Source: an uncultured Tateyamaria sp.
GTDB lineage: Bacteria > Pseudomonadota > Alphaproteobacteria > Rhodobacterales > Rhodobacteraceae
Assembly: GCF_947503705.1 (NCBI RefSeq)
Contig: NZ_CANNES010000001.1
Span: forward strand, 620,001-684,000
Length of the DNA: 64,000 nt
Direction: 5' to 3'
The translations under genes and the position numbers were made by a program. Of the stretch, positions 19,104 through 28,589 are shown one piece after another. The notes under the pieces were generated by a model. It saw only the letters and a program-made list of their open reading frames with translations. It did not search any database and was not told the origin of the DNA. The number at the start of each line of letters is the position of its first letter. Position 1 is the stretch's first letter.

Positions 19104-19612
19104 GTCCCGCTCTCCTTCAGTCTGGTGTAGGTGCGCTGCATCTCTGTGTCCATCATCGCTTCTAGCACCGTGCGAAAGCCCGCCACCGCATCAGGGCCCG
19201 CATCGCGAAAGGCCGCGCGCATACGGGCGCGTTGGGCGTCCGACAACCGGCCTTCAAGTGCGCGGCCCTCTTCGGTCAGATAGAGATGGCGTTCGCGCTT
19301 GTCTGATTTCCCTACACGGCTTTCGACCAGTCCATCCTCGATCAGAGTTCGCAGCACTCGGTTCAGCGATTGTTTCGTGACGCCAAGAATGTTGAGCAGA
19401 TTGTTTACCGTCGTCCCCGGCGCGCGATTGATAAAATGGATCGCCCGGTGATGGGCGCGCCCATAGGCCATGTCGGTCAGGATGCGATCCGGGTCGGCGG
19501 TAAAGCCGCGATAGGCAAAGAACATCGCCTCGATCCCTTGCCGCAACTGCTCGTCCGTGAGGAACAGAAGGTTTTCACCCCTGATGCTCCCGCTGCCCCG
19601 TCCGTCGCCCAT
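19100..19612 (-). CDS. petP: MarR-family regulator, PetP-like
   Basis: A 170-residue winged-helix repressor. The HTH lies near residues 68-95 (N-L-L-N-I-L-G-V-T-K-Q-S-L-N-R) and the wing has D-K-R-E-R-H-L-Y-L-T, both typical of MarR. It heads an eight-gene operon and overlaps petR by 4 nt. The tandem arrangement with PetR, upstream on the chromosome from petABC, supports identification as PetP. The signal sensed is unknown. Confidence 0.82.
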   Translation of the reverse strand: MGDGRGSGSIRGENLLFLTDEQLRQGIEAMFFAYRGFTADPDRILTDMAYGRAHHRAIHFINRAPGTTVNNLLNILGVTKQSLNRVLRTLIEDGLVESRVGKSDKRERHLYLTEEGRALEGRLSDAQRARMRAAFRDAGPDAVAGFRTVLEAMMDTEMQRTYTRLKESGT

Positions 19613-19765
19613 GCTGTCCCCGTCGTTTGGATACGTCTTTTGTAGTCAGTTTATGTCAGCCTTGTTGACATTCCAAGAGTGAAGCGCTATCGAATCGCAG
19701 GTTTTGCGCAACTTTATGTCCGATGTGGACTTAACCGCGCAACTATTGCAAAACGGGAGGCTGAT

Positions 19766-20632
19766 ATGGCTGGCTATGATGATCGCGACGGTAAAATCTG
19801 GATGGACGGCCAAATGGTCGATTGGCGCAGTGCCAATGTCCACGTCCTGAGCCATGCCATGCACTACGCGTCCTCTGTGTTCGAGGGTGAGCGGGCGTAT
19901 AATGGCAAGATTTTCCTGAGCCGCAAACACTCCGAACGGCTCCACTTTTCGGCCGGAGAGCTGGACTTTCAGATCCCCTATACTGTCGACGAGATTGAGG
20001 CCGCCAAGCAGCAGGTCCTGACGGCCAATGGCTTGACGGACGCGTATGTGCGCGCGGTGGCGTGGCGCGGTGCTGGTGAAGACATGGGTGTCTCTTCGGC
20101 ACGCAACCCTGTCCACCTGGCCATCGCGGCCTGGGAATGGGGCAGCTATTACGGCGACGCCAAGTTCAAGGGCGCCAAGGTGGACATCGCCAAGTGGAAG
20201 CGCCCCTCGCCCGAGACGATCCCCGTCCACGCCAAGGCGGCGGGCCTCTATATGATTTGTACCACGTCCAAGCACGCGGCCGAGGCCAAAGGCTGTTCCG
20301 ACGCGCTGTTCATGGATTATCGTGGTTACGTGGCCGAGTGCACAGGGGCCAACATCTTTTTCGTCAAAGATGGTGAGGTTCACACGCCCAAAGCGGACGT
20401 GTTTCTGAACGGCCTGACCCGGCAGACAGTGATTGGCATGCTTGAGGACAAACAGATCAAGGTCCACGAACGCGTGATCATGCCCGAAGAGCTGGAAGGG
20501 TTTGAGCAATGCTGGCTGACCGGCACAGCGGCCGAGGTGACCCCCGTGGGCGAGATTGCAGACTTCAACTTTGAGGTTGGCGCGATCACTCGCGAGATTG
20601 CCGAAGACTATGAAAAGCTGGTGCGGGCCTGA
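19766..20632 (+). CDS. ilvE: Branched-chain amino acid aminotransferase
   Basis: A 288-residue class IV PLP enzyme that transaminates leucine, isoleucine and valine with 2-oxoglutarate. Family motifs are present: F-E-G-E-R-A-Y near residue 37, E-A-K-G-C-S-D-A-L near 174, and L-N-G-L-T-R-Q-T-V-I-G near 215. ATG 19766 follows GGGAGG at 19755-19760; the in-frame opening back to 19679 is unsupported. It is divergent from petP with 153 bp between. Confidence 0.94.
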   Translation: MAGYDDRDGKIWMDGQMVDWRSANVHVLSHAMHYASSVFEGERAYNGKIFLSRKHSERLHFSAGELDFQIPYTVDEIEAAKQQVLTANGLTDAYVRAVAWRGAGEDMGVSSARNPVHLAIAAWEWGSYYGDAKFKGAKVDIAKWKRPSPETIPVHAKAAGLYMICTTSKHAAEAKGCSDALFMDYRGYVAECTGANIFFVKDGEVHTPKADVFLNGLTRQTVIGMLEDKQIKVHERVIMPEELEGFEQCWLTGTAAEVTPVGEIADFNFEVGAITREIAEDYEKLVRA

Positions 20633-20635
20633 TCC

Positions 20636-20977
20636 TTGGATTTCGACGCCTTTGCTGAGGCGTGGGAAGCCGCCTGGAATTCACACGATCTGGATCGCAT
20701 CCTCGCCCATTACAGCGCGGATGTGATCTTTCGCTCGCACAAGGCGATGCGTTTGGTGGGGCGGGGTGAGTTGCACGGCAAGGACGCGCTGCGCGACTAT
20801 TGGGGCCGGGCGCTGGCGGCCCAACCTGACCTGTCATTTGTGGTGGTGGATGTGCTGCATGGTTACGGCATGTTGGTCATCACCTACCGCAACCAACGGG
20901 ATGTCTTGGCGGCAGAAACGCTGCGGTTCGGGCCTGATGGGTTGGTGGTAGAGGCGTCGGCGTGTCATCGAAAGTGA
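20636..20977 (+). CDS. NTF2-like/SnoaL-fold protein
   Basis: A 113-residue small alpha+beta barrel protein. The N-terminal W-E-A-A-W-N-S-H-D-L-D-R-I-L-A-H-Y motif and following strand pattern are typical of SnoaL-like nuclear transport factor 2 family proteins. Starts at TTG 20636, 3 nt after ilvE, so probably co-transcribed. No enzymatic function can be assigned. Confidence 0.72.
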   Translation: MDFDAFAEAWEAAWNSHDLDRILAHYSADVIFRSHKAMRLVGRGELHGKDALRDYWGRALAAQPDLSFVVVDVLHGYGMLVITYRNQRDVLAAETLRFGPDGLVVEASACHRK

Positions 20978-20986
20978 CATACGACC

Positions 20987-21922
20987 TCACCCTTTAGGGT
21001 CCGTCACCTGCCGCGCTTTGCGTCGGTCCACCCCTAATTGCCGTTCCCGCCAGATGATCAGTACGCCGCCCAAGACCACCAGCGCGGCACCGATGACCGT
21101 GGCGGATGTGGGGACCTCGGCAAAGATCACATAGCCGATGAGCGCCGCAAAGATCAGCGAGGCGTAGTCGAAGGGCGCCAGCATTGATGCCCCGCCAAAG
21201 CGGTAGCTGGAGGTGACCAGGATTTGAGCCACGCCGCCGATAAGACCCGCGCCCACCAGCAGGATCAAGTCGCGACCGTCGGGGATGACCCAGCCGAAGG
21301 GGAGGCTGAGTAGGCTCAGCAGCGTGGCGGTCATCGAGAAATAGAAGACGATAGCGGCGGTGTGTTCAGTTTGAACGAGTGTGCGGATATGGATTTGGAC
21401 CAAGGCTCGCAGGATCGAAGCCCCCAATACCATCAACGCACCGATGGTCGTCGCTGTGCCCAGGGTGTCGACGCTGAGCCGCGGCCACATCACGATCATT
21501 ACGCCCACAAGGCCGAGGCCCACGGCACTGATCCGAAACAAGCGCACCCGCTCGCCCAGCATCACAGCGGCTAGAATGACCGTGAACATGGGCGTGGCAT
21601 AGCCGATGGCCGTCACCTCGGGCAGAGGCAAGAGGCCCAAGCCGCCAAAGGTCAGCGCCATTGCGGTCGTGCCGAAAATCCCGCGCCAGACGTGGCCCAT
21701 CAGGTTGTTGGGCACCAAGGCCTCGCGAATCTCACCCCTTTGCCAAATCCAAAGGACGATAATCGGCATGGCAAAAAGCGAGCGGAAGAAGACCGCCTGG
21801 CCTGCCGGAACGTTCTGGGTTGCGGCCTTGATCATGGCCGCCATCACCATAAACAAAAACACCGCCAACAGCTTGAGCGCTATGGCGGTACCGGGGCGGT
21901 TCTGAGTGGAAGGTCGGAGCAT
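20987..21922 (-). CDS. EamA/DMT-family transporter
   Basis: A roughly 311-residue inner-membrane exporter with ten hydrophobic segments and two EamA repeats (G-Q-A-V-F-F-R-S in the first, M-L-A-P-F-D-Y in the second). The start is placed at the ATG after R-G-I (MLRPSTQNRP); an upstream TTG opening is less likely. It converges on the NTF2-like gene and lies 41 nt after the DM13 gene on the same strand. Substrate unknown. Confidence 0.84.
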   Translation of the reverse strand: MLRPSTQNRPGTAIALKLLAVFLFMVMAAMIKAATQNVPAGQAVFFRSLFAMPIIVLWIWQRGEIREALVPNNLMGHVWRGIFGTTAMALTFGGLGLLPLPEVTAIGYATPMFTVILAAVMLGERVRLFRISAVGLGLVGVMIVMWPRLSVDTLGTATTIGALMVLGASILRALVQIHIRTLVQTEHTAAIVFYFSMTATLLSLLSLPFGWVIPDGRDLILLVGAGLIGGVAQILVTSSYRFGGASMLAPFDYASLIFAALIGYVIFAEVPTSATVIGAALVVLGGVLIIWRERQLGVDRRKARQVTDPKG

Positions 21923-21964
21923 GATGCCCCGACCCTTGGAGGTTTGTGGTGTTGAACGCAACCC

Positions 21965-22363
21965 TTAGAGGAGCGATGCGACGCCCAGAGGCACGCTGAA
22001 CTTCAGGCACCAGATGTAGATTTCGTTGTAGTCGGCAGGGTTCACACCAGCAGGTACGGTGAAGGTCTGGTAGCCGGTGTTCGACTTCAGCAGGCCCATG
22101 CCGGTGGAAGTGTCATATTTGCCATCTTTGCCGAAGCCAACGCGGGGGTCGGGCGCACCGTCGAGGCTGAAGTTGTCAGCCAGGATGACCGTGTGGCTCC
22201 CATCGGCGTTCTTGACGACTTCGACGAGGCCGGTGGTGATGTGGTTGGATGCGCCAGTAAAGTTGCCTTTGGCCACGGTCGTGGTTCCGGCGTTGGCCAT
22301 TGCGGAAAAGCTGATGATGGCGGCCAATGCGATGGCCAGAAAGGTTTGGATTGTTTTGAACAT
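21965..22363 (-). CDS. Secreted DM13-domain protein
   Basis: A 132-residue protein with a cleavable signal peptide (residues 1-25, A-M-A-N-A) followed by a DM13 domain: V-I-L-A-D-N-F-S-L-D-G-A-P-D-P, G-L-L-K-S-N-T-G-Y-Q-T-F-T-V-P and a terminal I-Y-I-W-C-L-K-F-S-V-P-L-G. The single conserved Cys in I-W-C is the residue thought to be redox active in this family, so a periplasmic electron-transfer or cofactor role is likely but unproved. It is divergent from a TetR regulator 144 bp away. Confidence 0.82.
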   Translation of the reverse strand: MFKTIQTFLAIALAAIISFSAMANAGTTTVAKGNFTGASNHITTGLVEVVKNADGSHTVILADNFSLDGAPDPRVGFGKDGKYDTSTGMGLLKSNTGYQTFTVPAGVNPADYNEIYIWCLKFSVPLGVASLL

Positions 22364-22506
22364 GTGCTTGGTCCTTTGGGTGCGGTCTTCGTTGCGATGG
22401 AGCACAGATAACATAGGGAACCAATCGGTACAAAACACAAAGGCGTGAGTTCTGGACTAATTGGTTCCATATCCTATATAGAGGGCCAAGCGAATGGAGA
22501 AGACAG

Positions 22507-23088
22507 ATGGCCCGCCCCAGATCATTTCGAACCGAAGACGCCGTGGAAAAGGCGATGCAAGTCTTTTGGACTCACGGCTACGAGGGCGCGTCCCTGCCTG
22601 ATTTGCTGGAGGGCATGGGGCTGACGCGCGGGAGCCTTTATAAGGCGTTCACCGACAAAAAGACGCTATTTCTGCGTGTGCTTGAGCATTACGAGGGCAT
22701 GGCGGTGCAAGCGGGTGTGACGATGCTCACTGACTGTGGGGTCCCCAACGGGGCGGATCGCATCATGGCGATGTTCACCAATTCCTACCGTGCCGTGACC
22801 GACGGGGACAGGCGCGGTTGTCTGCTGTGTACCGCGGCGGCCGGTCCCAGCATGTATGACGACGAGATCGCGGAGGCGGTCTCTCGTGGCCTTGGTGCGT
22901 TGCGTGATGCGATGGGCGAGGCGCTCAAGGCGTCGCCCAAACACAAGGACCTGCCCGAGGACGCGCGCCGCGAACTCGCCTGTATGCTGATCTCGCAATA
23001 TGTCGGCCTGCGCACCATGGCCCGCGCCCGTATCGCGCCCGATATGCTGCGCAATGCGGTCCGGTCTGTGGGCGTGATGCTGGCTTAG
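22507..23088 (+). CDS. TetR-family transcriptional regulator
   Basis: A 193-residue repressor. The TetR HTH spans residues 8-55, with recognition segment [17 protein letters not shown]. The C-terminal ligand domain contains R-R-G-C-L-L-C, giving two Cys that might sense redox or electrophiles, though this is speculation. It is divergent from the DM13 gene and probably controls it. Its stop overlaps the aroC stop by 4 nt. Confidence 0.87.
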   Translation: MARPRSFRTEDAVEKAMQVFWTHGYEGASLPDLLEGMGLTRGSLYKAFTDKKTLFLRVLEHYEGMAVQAGVTMLTDCGVPNGADRIMAMFTNSYRAVTDGDRRGCLLCTAAAGPSMYDDEIAEAVSRGLGALRDAMGEALKASPKHKDLPEDARRELACMLISQYVGLRTMARARIAPDMLRNAVRSVGVMLA

Positions 23089-24185
23089 CCGATTGGGCCG
23101 CGCACGCCGCCGGTTTGGCCCCGATCCAGCAGCAGGTGGTCGAGAATCACGCAGGCCATCATGGCCTCGCCCACGGGCACCGCGCGGATGCCAACGCAGG
23201 GGTCGTGGCGACCTTTGGTGATGATTTCGGCGTCCTCGCCTGATTTGGTGATCGTCTTGCGGGTTTGCAGGATTGACGAGGTTGGTTTGACGGCAAAGCG
23301 CACAACCACGTCCTGGCCGGTGGAGATGCCACCAAGGATACCACCCGCGTGGTTGGAGGAATATTCCGGCCCGTCCGGACCCATCGTGATCTCGTCTGCA
23401 TTCAGCTCGCCCGTCAGCATGGCCGCCGACATGCCTTCGCCGATCTCGACCCCTTTGACCGCGTTGATCGACATCATTGCGGCGGCGAGGTCCGTGTCCA
23501 GCTTGCCATAGACCGGTGCGCCGAGGCCCGGGGGCACGTTCCGCGCGACAACCTCGATCACCGCTCCGACGCTGGACCCGGACTTACGCAGACCATCAAG
23601 ATAGGTGGCCCAGGTTTCGGCAGCACCTGCATCGGGCACCCAGAACGGGTTCTGGTCAATCTGGCCCCAATCAAAGGTGTCGCGGTCAATCTCGTGAGTG
23701 CCCATCCGGGTCATGTAGCCTTTGATCTCGATCCCTGGCACCAGCTTGGCCAAGGCGGCCCGCGCCAACCCACCGGCCGCAACCCGCGACGCGGTTTCAC
23801 GGGCCGAGGAACGCCCCCCGCCGCGATAGTCGCGGATGCCGTATTTCTGCCAATAGGTGATGTCAGCATGGCCGGGGCGGAATTTCTCGGCGATGTCTCC
23901 GTAGTCCTTGGAACGCTGATCAGTGTTTTCGATCATCAACTGAATGGGCGTGCCGGTGGTGACCCCCTCGAACACGCCGGACAATATGCGGACCTCGTCC
24001 GCCTCGCGACGTTGGGTGGTGTATTTGTTCTGTCCCGGTTTGCGCTTGTCCAACCACTGCTGGATCATCGCCTCGTCAATCACCACGCCGGGAGGACAGC
24101 CATCGACAGTCGCCCCCAGGGCAGGCCCGTGGCTTTCGCCCCATGTGGTCACGCGGAAAAGATGGCCAAAGCTGTTGATCGACAT
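23085..24185 (-). CDS. aroC: Chorismate synthase
   Basis: A 366-residue FMN-dependent enzyme converting 5-enolpyruvylshikimate 3-phosphate to chorismate. Signature motifs: G-E-S-H-G-P-A-L-G near residue 17, R-P-G-H-A-D near 103, [11 protein letters not shown] near 121 and R-H-D-P-C-V near 320. Starts at ATG 24185 ([10 protein letters not shown]); the open frame continues upstream antisense-like to 25217 but only this start fits the family. A single gene, not in an obvious operon. Confidence 0.95.
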   Translation of the reverse strand: MSINSFGHLFRVTTWGESHGPALGATVDGCPPGVVIDEAMIQQWLDKRKPGQNKYTTQRREADEVRILSGVFEGVTTGTPIQLMIENTDQRSKDYGDIAEKFRPGHADITYWQKYGIRDYRGGGRSSARETASRVAAGGLARAALAKLVPGIEIKGYMTRMGTHEIDRDTFDWGQIDQNPFWVPDAGAAETWATYLDGLRKSGSSVGAVIEVVARNVPPGLGAPVYGKLDTDLAAAMMSINAVKGVEIGEGMSAAMLTGELNADEITMGPDGPEYSSNHAGGILGGISTGQDVVVRFAVKPTSSILQTRKTITKSGEDAEIITKGRHDPCVGIRAVPVGEAMMACVILDHLLLDRGQTGGVRGPIG

Positions 24186-24250
24186 TGGGGCGGCTCCGAT
24201 TGCAATTGCATTGGGGAAATACGGCGCGGGCGGGCCAATGCCAAGCGGGT

Positions 24251-25129
24251 TTACACGGTGGGCCGTTTGCCCAACACTTCGACAACCGCAGCGCCGATGA
24301 TCAGCAGGCTGCCCACCGCCTCGCGCCAGCCAAAGGGTTCGCCCGCAAAAAGGGCGGCGGAGATCACGCCGACCAATAGATCGCTCATTAGTAAAATACC
24401 CACGCGGCCCGGCGTCAGGAGGCTGGCAGGCCAGACAGTGAGGACGAGCATGGGCAAAACATACAGTGACATCAGGATGCCCCAGGGCAGGGCGGGCAAG
24501 GCAGTGATCAGGCTGGTCCCCGCCACAAAGACGTCGGGGGCGATCACCATTACGGCGAGTGTCACCACGAGGCTGCCAAAGACGAAGGCCACAATCTGTT
24601 CGAACGTGTTTGCGCTGCCCAATTGATAGATCTTGAGCGATCCGATGGCCCAGCACATCCCCGACAACAGCGCCAGCCAATCGCCGGCATTGCGCGGCAA
24701 AGGCGCGGTTTCGCCGATCCCCAGCACGACCAACAGCCCGCCCATGGCCATTAAAAGGGCTATGACCCGCGTCCGCGTCAAAGCCTCGCCCAGCACAAAG
24801 ACACCAAGCGCCGTGCCCCAGATCGGAGTAAGGTAAAAGAGCAGCAGCGCCCGGACCACATCCGTCAACAACAGGCTGCTGGCATAAAGGCTGAAGGCCC
24901 CACCGAGGAATAGGCCGCAGATCGCTAGTGATCGCAGTGATGCTGTCACCCCAAATCGACCACTGAGCCAAAAGGGCAGGATCACCACCGCTGCACCGAC
25001 ATAAAGAGCAAGGCCGGACCACGCGCCGGGCAATCCAATGCCCTCCAGATAACGCAGTGGGAGCCAGATTAGCCCCCACAGCGCGCCGCCGATAACCAGA
25101 CCGATGCTTGCAGAAAATTCGGATCGCAT
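24251..25129 (-). CDS. EamA/DMT-family transporter
   Basis: A 292-residue membrane transporter with ten hydrophobic segments in two EamA repeats (G-L-I-W-L-P-L-R-Y near the start; [11 protein letters not shown] near the end). ATG 25129 ([10 protein letters not shown]) is used; the in-frame opening to 25255 runs into the thi leader region. It is 65 nt upstream of aroC on the same strand. Substrate unknown; its start region backs onto the TPP riboswitch side of thiB, but it is not under that riboswitch. Confidence 0.83.
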   Translation of the reverse strand: MRSEFSASIGLVIGGALWGLIWLPLRYLEGIGLPGAWSGLALYVGAAVVILPFWLSGRFGVTASLRSLAICGLFLGGAFSLYASSLLLTDVVRALLLFYLTPIWGTALGVFVLGEALTRTRVIALLMAMGGLLVVLGIGETAPLPRNAGDWLALLSGMCWAIGSLKIYQLGSANTFEQIVAFVFGSLVVTLAVMVIAPDVFVAGTSLITALPALPWGILMSLYVLPMLVLTVWPASLLTPGRVGILLMSDLLVGVISAALFAGEPFGWREAVGSLLIIGAAVVEVLGKRPTV

Positions 25130-25255
25130 GGTCTGTGCGTGCTCCTGTTGCCCCGTCACAGGAGTATGGATCGCCACAGCCGCTGTCCATCCTGTTTGCT
25201 CGGCACGGTCCAACCAAAGGCCGTCTTGCTCTTGGCTGGAACGCTGCCTATACAC

Positions 25256-25350
25256 GTCCCTACCTCGGGGTGCTGGAAACAGCTGAGATGCAATGATGCG
25301 AACCCGTTGAACCTGAACCGGTTAACACCGGCGGAGGGAAGGTTTGGATC
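25256..25350 (+). promoter_or_regulatory. TPP riboswitch (THI element)
   Basis: The leader of thiB contains the THI-box core in the right order: CTCGGGGTGC (25264-25273), GCTGAGATG (25282-25290), ACCCGTTGAACCTGA (25302-25316), GGTTAACACCGG (25320-25331) and GGAGGGAAGG (25333-25342). These match the P1-P5 consensus of the thiamine-diphosphate riboswitch. It ends about 45 nt before the ATG of thiB, so binding of TPP should switch off thiBPQ, either by masking the ribosome site (GGAGGA at 25385) or by termination. Confidence 0.93.
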
Positions 25351-25394
25351 ATCCCAAGACCCTTATCCCACCGCCTTCTCTATTGGAGGATGCG

Positions 25395-26372
25395 ATGAAG
25401 TATCTGATGACGACTGCCGCGATGCTGAGTGCGAGCGCGGCCTGGGCCGAGACGCCCGTTCTGACAGTTTATACCTATGACAGTTTTGTCTCTGACTGGG
25501 GTCCCGGCCCTGCAGTCGAGGCGGCGTTCGAGGCGACGTGCGATTGCGATCTGCAATTTGTTGCGGCGGGTGACGGTGCCGCCCTGTTGGCCCGGATCAA
25601 GCTGGAAGGCGCGCGGTCGGATGCCGATGTACTGTTGGGCATCGACACCAATCTGGTGGCCGCGGCCAAGGAAACGGGCCTGTTCGCCCCCCATTCCGTG
25701 ACGGCCGACTATACGTTGCCGATTGAGTGGAATGACGACACCTTCGCCCCCTACGACTGGGGTTATTTCGCCTTTGTCCACAATGCGGACATGGACGCGC
25801 CTGCGAACTTTCGCGATCTGGCGGCCAGCGATCTGAAAATTGCCATTCAGGATCCCCGTTCTTCTACCCCCGGTCTAGGCCTGCTGATGTGGGTCAAGGC
25901 GGCTTATGGCGACGACGCTGCGGGTCTCTGGGCGGATTTGTCGGACAATGTGCTGACCGTGACCAAAGGCTGGTCCGAAAGCTATGGTCTGTTCCTTGAG
26001 GGCGAGGCCGATATGGTTCTGTCCTACACGACGTCCCCCGCCTATCACCTGATCGCCGAAGAGGACGCGAGCAAAGCTGCTGCCGCCTTTGACGAAGGGC
26101 ATTATATGCAGGTCGAAGTGGCGGGCAAATTGGCCGCGACGGATCAACCCGAACTTGCGGATGCATTCCTGTCCTTCATGGTCACAGATGCATTCCAGTC
26201 GATCATCCCGACGACCAACTGGATGTATCCCGCTGTGACGCCTGCCAGTGGCCTGCCGGATGGGTTCGAGACTTTGATCACCCCGGAAAAAGCGCTGCTG
26301 CTGTCGCCCGAAGACGCGGCCGCCGCACGGGATGAGGCCTTGGCCGAATGGCGCGACGCGCTCGCTCAGTAA
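25395..26372 (+). CDS. thiB: Thiamine ABC transporter substrate-binding protein
   Basis: A 325-residue periplasmic binding protein for thiamine and its phosphates. Signal peptide at residues 1-18 (A-A-W-A), then the ThiB-like V-Y-T-Y-D-S-F-V-S-D-W-G-P-G-P segment, and a C-terminal T-N-W-M-Y-P-A-V-T motif. ATG 25395 follows GGAGGA at 25385. First gene of thiBPQ, directly under the TPP riboswitch; thiP begins 25 nt inside its end. Confidence 0.94.
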   Translation: MKYLMTTAAMLSASAAWAETPVLTVYTYDSFVSDWGPGPAVEAAFEATCDCDLQFVAAGDGAALLARIKLEGARSDADVLLGIDTNLVAAAKETGLFAPHSVTADYTLPIEWNDDTFAPYDWGYFAFVHNADMDAPANFRDLAASDLKIAIQDPRSSTPGLGLLMWVKAAYGDDAAGLWADLSDNVLTVTKGWSESYGLFLEGEADMVLSYTTSPAYHLIAEEDASKAAAAFDEGHYMQVEVAGKLAATDQPELADAFLSFMVTDAFQSIIPTTNWMYPAVTPASGLPDGFETLITPEKALLLSPEDAAAARDEALAEWRDALAQ

Positions 26373-27907
26373 CCGTCGCCGCACTTGGCGGCCCTTTGGC
26401 GGCAGGATCAGTCTTTGTGCTGATCCTCGTTGCCTTGCTGGCCGTCATGTCGCGGGCCGATTGGCCCGTGACCTTTGGTGCGGCGGATTGGGCCGTACTG
26501 CGGTTCACCGTTTGGCAGGCGGTGTTGTCCGCGCTCTGTAGCGTTGTCTTTGCGATTCCCGTGGCGCGGGCCTTGGCGCGTCGGCAGTTCGTTGGTCGCA
26601 CGTTTCTGGTCACGCTGCTCGGGGCGCCGTTTATACTGCCGGTGATCGTCGCGGTGCTGGGCATTCTGGCCGTCTTTGGCCGGGCCGGATGGGTCAGCGA
26701 ATTGTTGGGTCTGTTCGGCTTGCCGCCCCTGTCGATCTATGGGCTGGAAGGTGTCGTGTTAGCCCACGTATTTTTCAACATGCCTTTGGCCACGCGCCTG
26801 ATCTTGCAAGGCTGGCAAGCGATACCCTCAGAACAATATCGCTTGGCGGGCCAGTTGGGCCTGCCGCCCCGCACCGTGTTTCAGACCCTGGAATGGCCGA
26901 TGCTGCGCCAGGTAGTGCCGGGGGCGGCGGCGTTGGTCTTTGTGATCTGTTTGACGAGTTTTGCCGTGGCGCTGACCCTTGGCGGCGGGCCGCGGGCAAC
27001 GACAATTGAATTGGCGATCTATCAAGCGTTTCGCTTCGATTTTGACCTGGGCCGTGCGGCAATTCTGTCGCTGGTCCAACTGGTTGTGGCGGGCACTGCG
27101 GCGGTGTTGGCGCTCTGGATATTGCCGCCTTTGGTGCTGCAATCGGGTCTGGATCGCCCATTACAGCGATGGGACGCCCGTGGCGCGCCGTGCCGTGTGC
27201 TGGATGCCATCTGGATCGGGTTGGCAGCGCTGTTCCTGCTCTTGCCGCTGAGCGCGGTTATCCTGTCCGGCCTCATCGGATTGTTTGACATGCCAATATC
27301 GGTCTGGACGGCGGCCTGGACGTCCTTGTGGGTCGGGATGCTCAGTACGGGTTTGCTCATTCTATGGGCCCTGCCCGTGGCCGCTTGGCTGGGCCAGACC
27401 AAACGCGGCGGGGCCGAGGCGATCACATTGCTGGGCCTTGCGGCATCGCCGCTGATGATCGGCACGGGGTGGTTCATCATGATCTATCCCTTTGCGTCCC
27501 CGCAAGCCTTTGCCATGCCTGTCACGGCAGTGGTGAATGCGCTGGTGGCCTTGCCCTTCGCGGTGCGCATTCTGGTGCCGGGCATGCGCCAGAGCTTTAC
27601 CGACTATAGTCGCTTGAACCAAGCGTTGGGGCTGCGCGGCTGGCCGCTGTGGCGGATTGTGTTGCTGCCGCGGATACGTGCCCGTCTGGGTTTTGCCGCG
27701 GGGCTAACGGCAGCCATGTCGGTCGGGGATCTGGGGGTCGTGACCCTCTTTGCTGACCCGGATGTGGCGACGCTGCCTCTACAAATGTACCGCCTGATGG
27801 GCAGTTACCGCACCGATGCGGCGGCGGGAGCGGCGCTGCTGTTGTTGGTACTGGCGTTGGGCATGTTCTGGATCTGCGATTATTGGGGGCGATATGCTGA
27901 GACTTGA
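26348..27907 (+). CDS. thiP: Thiamine ABC transporter permease
   Basis: A 519-residue double-length permease with about twelve hydrophobic segments and two copies of the ABC inner-membrane signature, as in the ThiP/FbpB group. Each half has an EAA-like loop (Q-Y-R-L-A-G-Q-L-G-L-P and Y-S-R-L-N-Q-A-L-G-L-R) that would contact ThiQ. It overlaps thiB by 25 nt and thiQ by 14 nt, so the three subunits are coupled. Confidence 0.93.
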   Translation: MARRARSVTVAALGGPLAAGSVFVLILVALLAVMSRADWPVTFGAADWAVLRFTVWQAVLSALCSVVFAIPVARALARRQFVGRTFLVTLLGAPFILPVIVAVLGILAVFGRAGWVSELLGLFGLPPLSIYGLEGVVLAHVFFNMPLATRLILQGWQAIPSEQYRLAGQLGLPPRTVFQTLEWPMLRQVVPGAAALVFVICLTSFAVALTLGGGPRATTIELAIYQAFRFDFDLGRAAILSLVQLVVAGTAAVLALWILPPLVLQSGLDRPLQRWDARGAPCRVLDAIWIGLAALFLLLPLSAVILSGLIGLFDMPISVWTAAWTSLWVGMLSTGLLILWALPVAAWLGQTKRGGAEAITLLGLAASPLMIGTGWFIMIYPFASPQAFAMPVTAVVNALVALPFAVRILVPGMRQSFTDYSRLNQALGLRGWPLWRIVLLPRIRARLGFAAGLTAAMSVGDLGVVTLFADPDVATLPLQMYRLMGSYRTDAAAGAALLLLVLALGMFWICDYWGRYAET

Positions 27908-28589
27908 GGACCTTCGGGTTGCGCAGGGCAGTTTTTCCCTGAGTGCCGCATTCGAGATTGAAAAAGGGGCACGGATCGCTGTGATTGGCCCGTCAGGTGC
28001 AGGTAAATCGACGCTGTTGGGAGCGATCGGTGGCTATGTGCCGCTCGATCATGGACGGGTGATTGTGGCGGGTGACGACGTAACGGACGCCGCCCCTGAT
28101 CAGCGCGGCATTGCGATGCTGTTTCAGGATGGCAATCTTTTTCCGCATCTGACGCTGGCACAGAATGTGGGCTTGGGTCTGCGGCCTGCCTTGCGGTTGA
28201 CGGCGGACGAAACAGAAAAGGCGCACGTGGCCCTCGCCCGCGTGGGGCTTGCCGGGTTCGAGGGTCGCACGCCAGGAGACGTGTCGGGCGGACAACAAAG
28301 CAGGGCGGCCCTTGCACGGGTCCTGGTACAGGCCAAACCGCTCATCTTGCTGGATGAACCCTTTGCCGCCCTTGGCCCAGCCCTCAGGGCCGAGATGCTG
28401 GATCTGACATCCGAGGTAGCACGAGCCGCAGGTGCCACGGTAATGATGATCACCCATGACCCACAGGACGCAGAGCGCGCTGCGGATCAGGTCGTGTTCG
28501 TCGATGCGGGGCTAGCGCATGTGCCCCAGCCGGTGGCCGAGATCATGGCCGATCCGCCCGAAGCCTTGCGCGCCTATCTGGGCTTTTAG
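27894..28589 (+). CDS. thiQ: Thiamine ABC transporter ATP-binding protein
   Basis: A 231-residue ABC ATPase energising ThiBP. Walker A G-P-S-G-A-G-K-S-T (residue 32 on), Q-loop L-F-Q-D-G-N-L-F-P-H, signature V-S-G-G-Q-Q-S-R-A-A-L-A-R, Walker B L-I-L-L-D-E-P-F-A-A-L and switch His in M-I-T-H-D are all intact. The start is internal to the thiP end. Its stop interlocks with the convergent ribH stop (4-nt overlap). Confidence 0.94.
   Translation: MLRLEDLRVAQGSFSLSAAFEIEKGARIAVIGPSGAGKSTLLGAIGGYVPLDHGRVIVAGDDVTDAAPDQRGIAMLFQDGNLFPHLTLAQNVGLGLRPALRLTADETEKAHVALARVGLAGFEGRTPGDVSGGQQSRAALARVLVQAKPLILLDEPFAALGPALRAEMLDLTSEVARAAGATVMMITHDPQDAERAADQVVFVDAGLAHVPQPVAEIMADPPEALRAYLGF

Noticed and set aside
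24186-25217. A 344-codon N-terminal extension of chorismate synthase
   Set aside because: The open frame continues antisense-free through the EamA gene in another frame; family similarity begins at ATG 24185.
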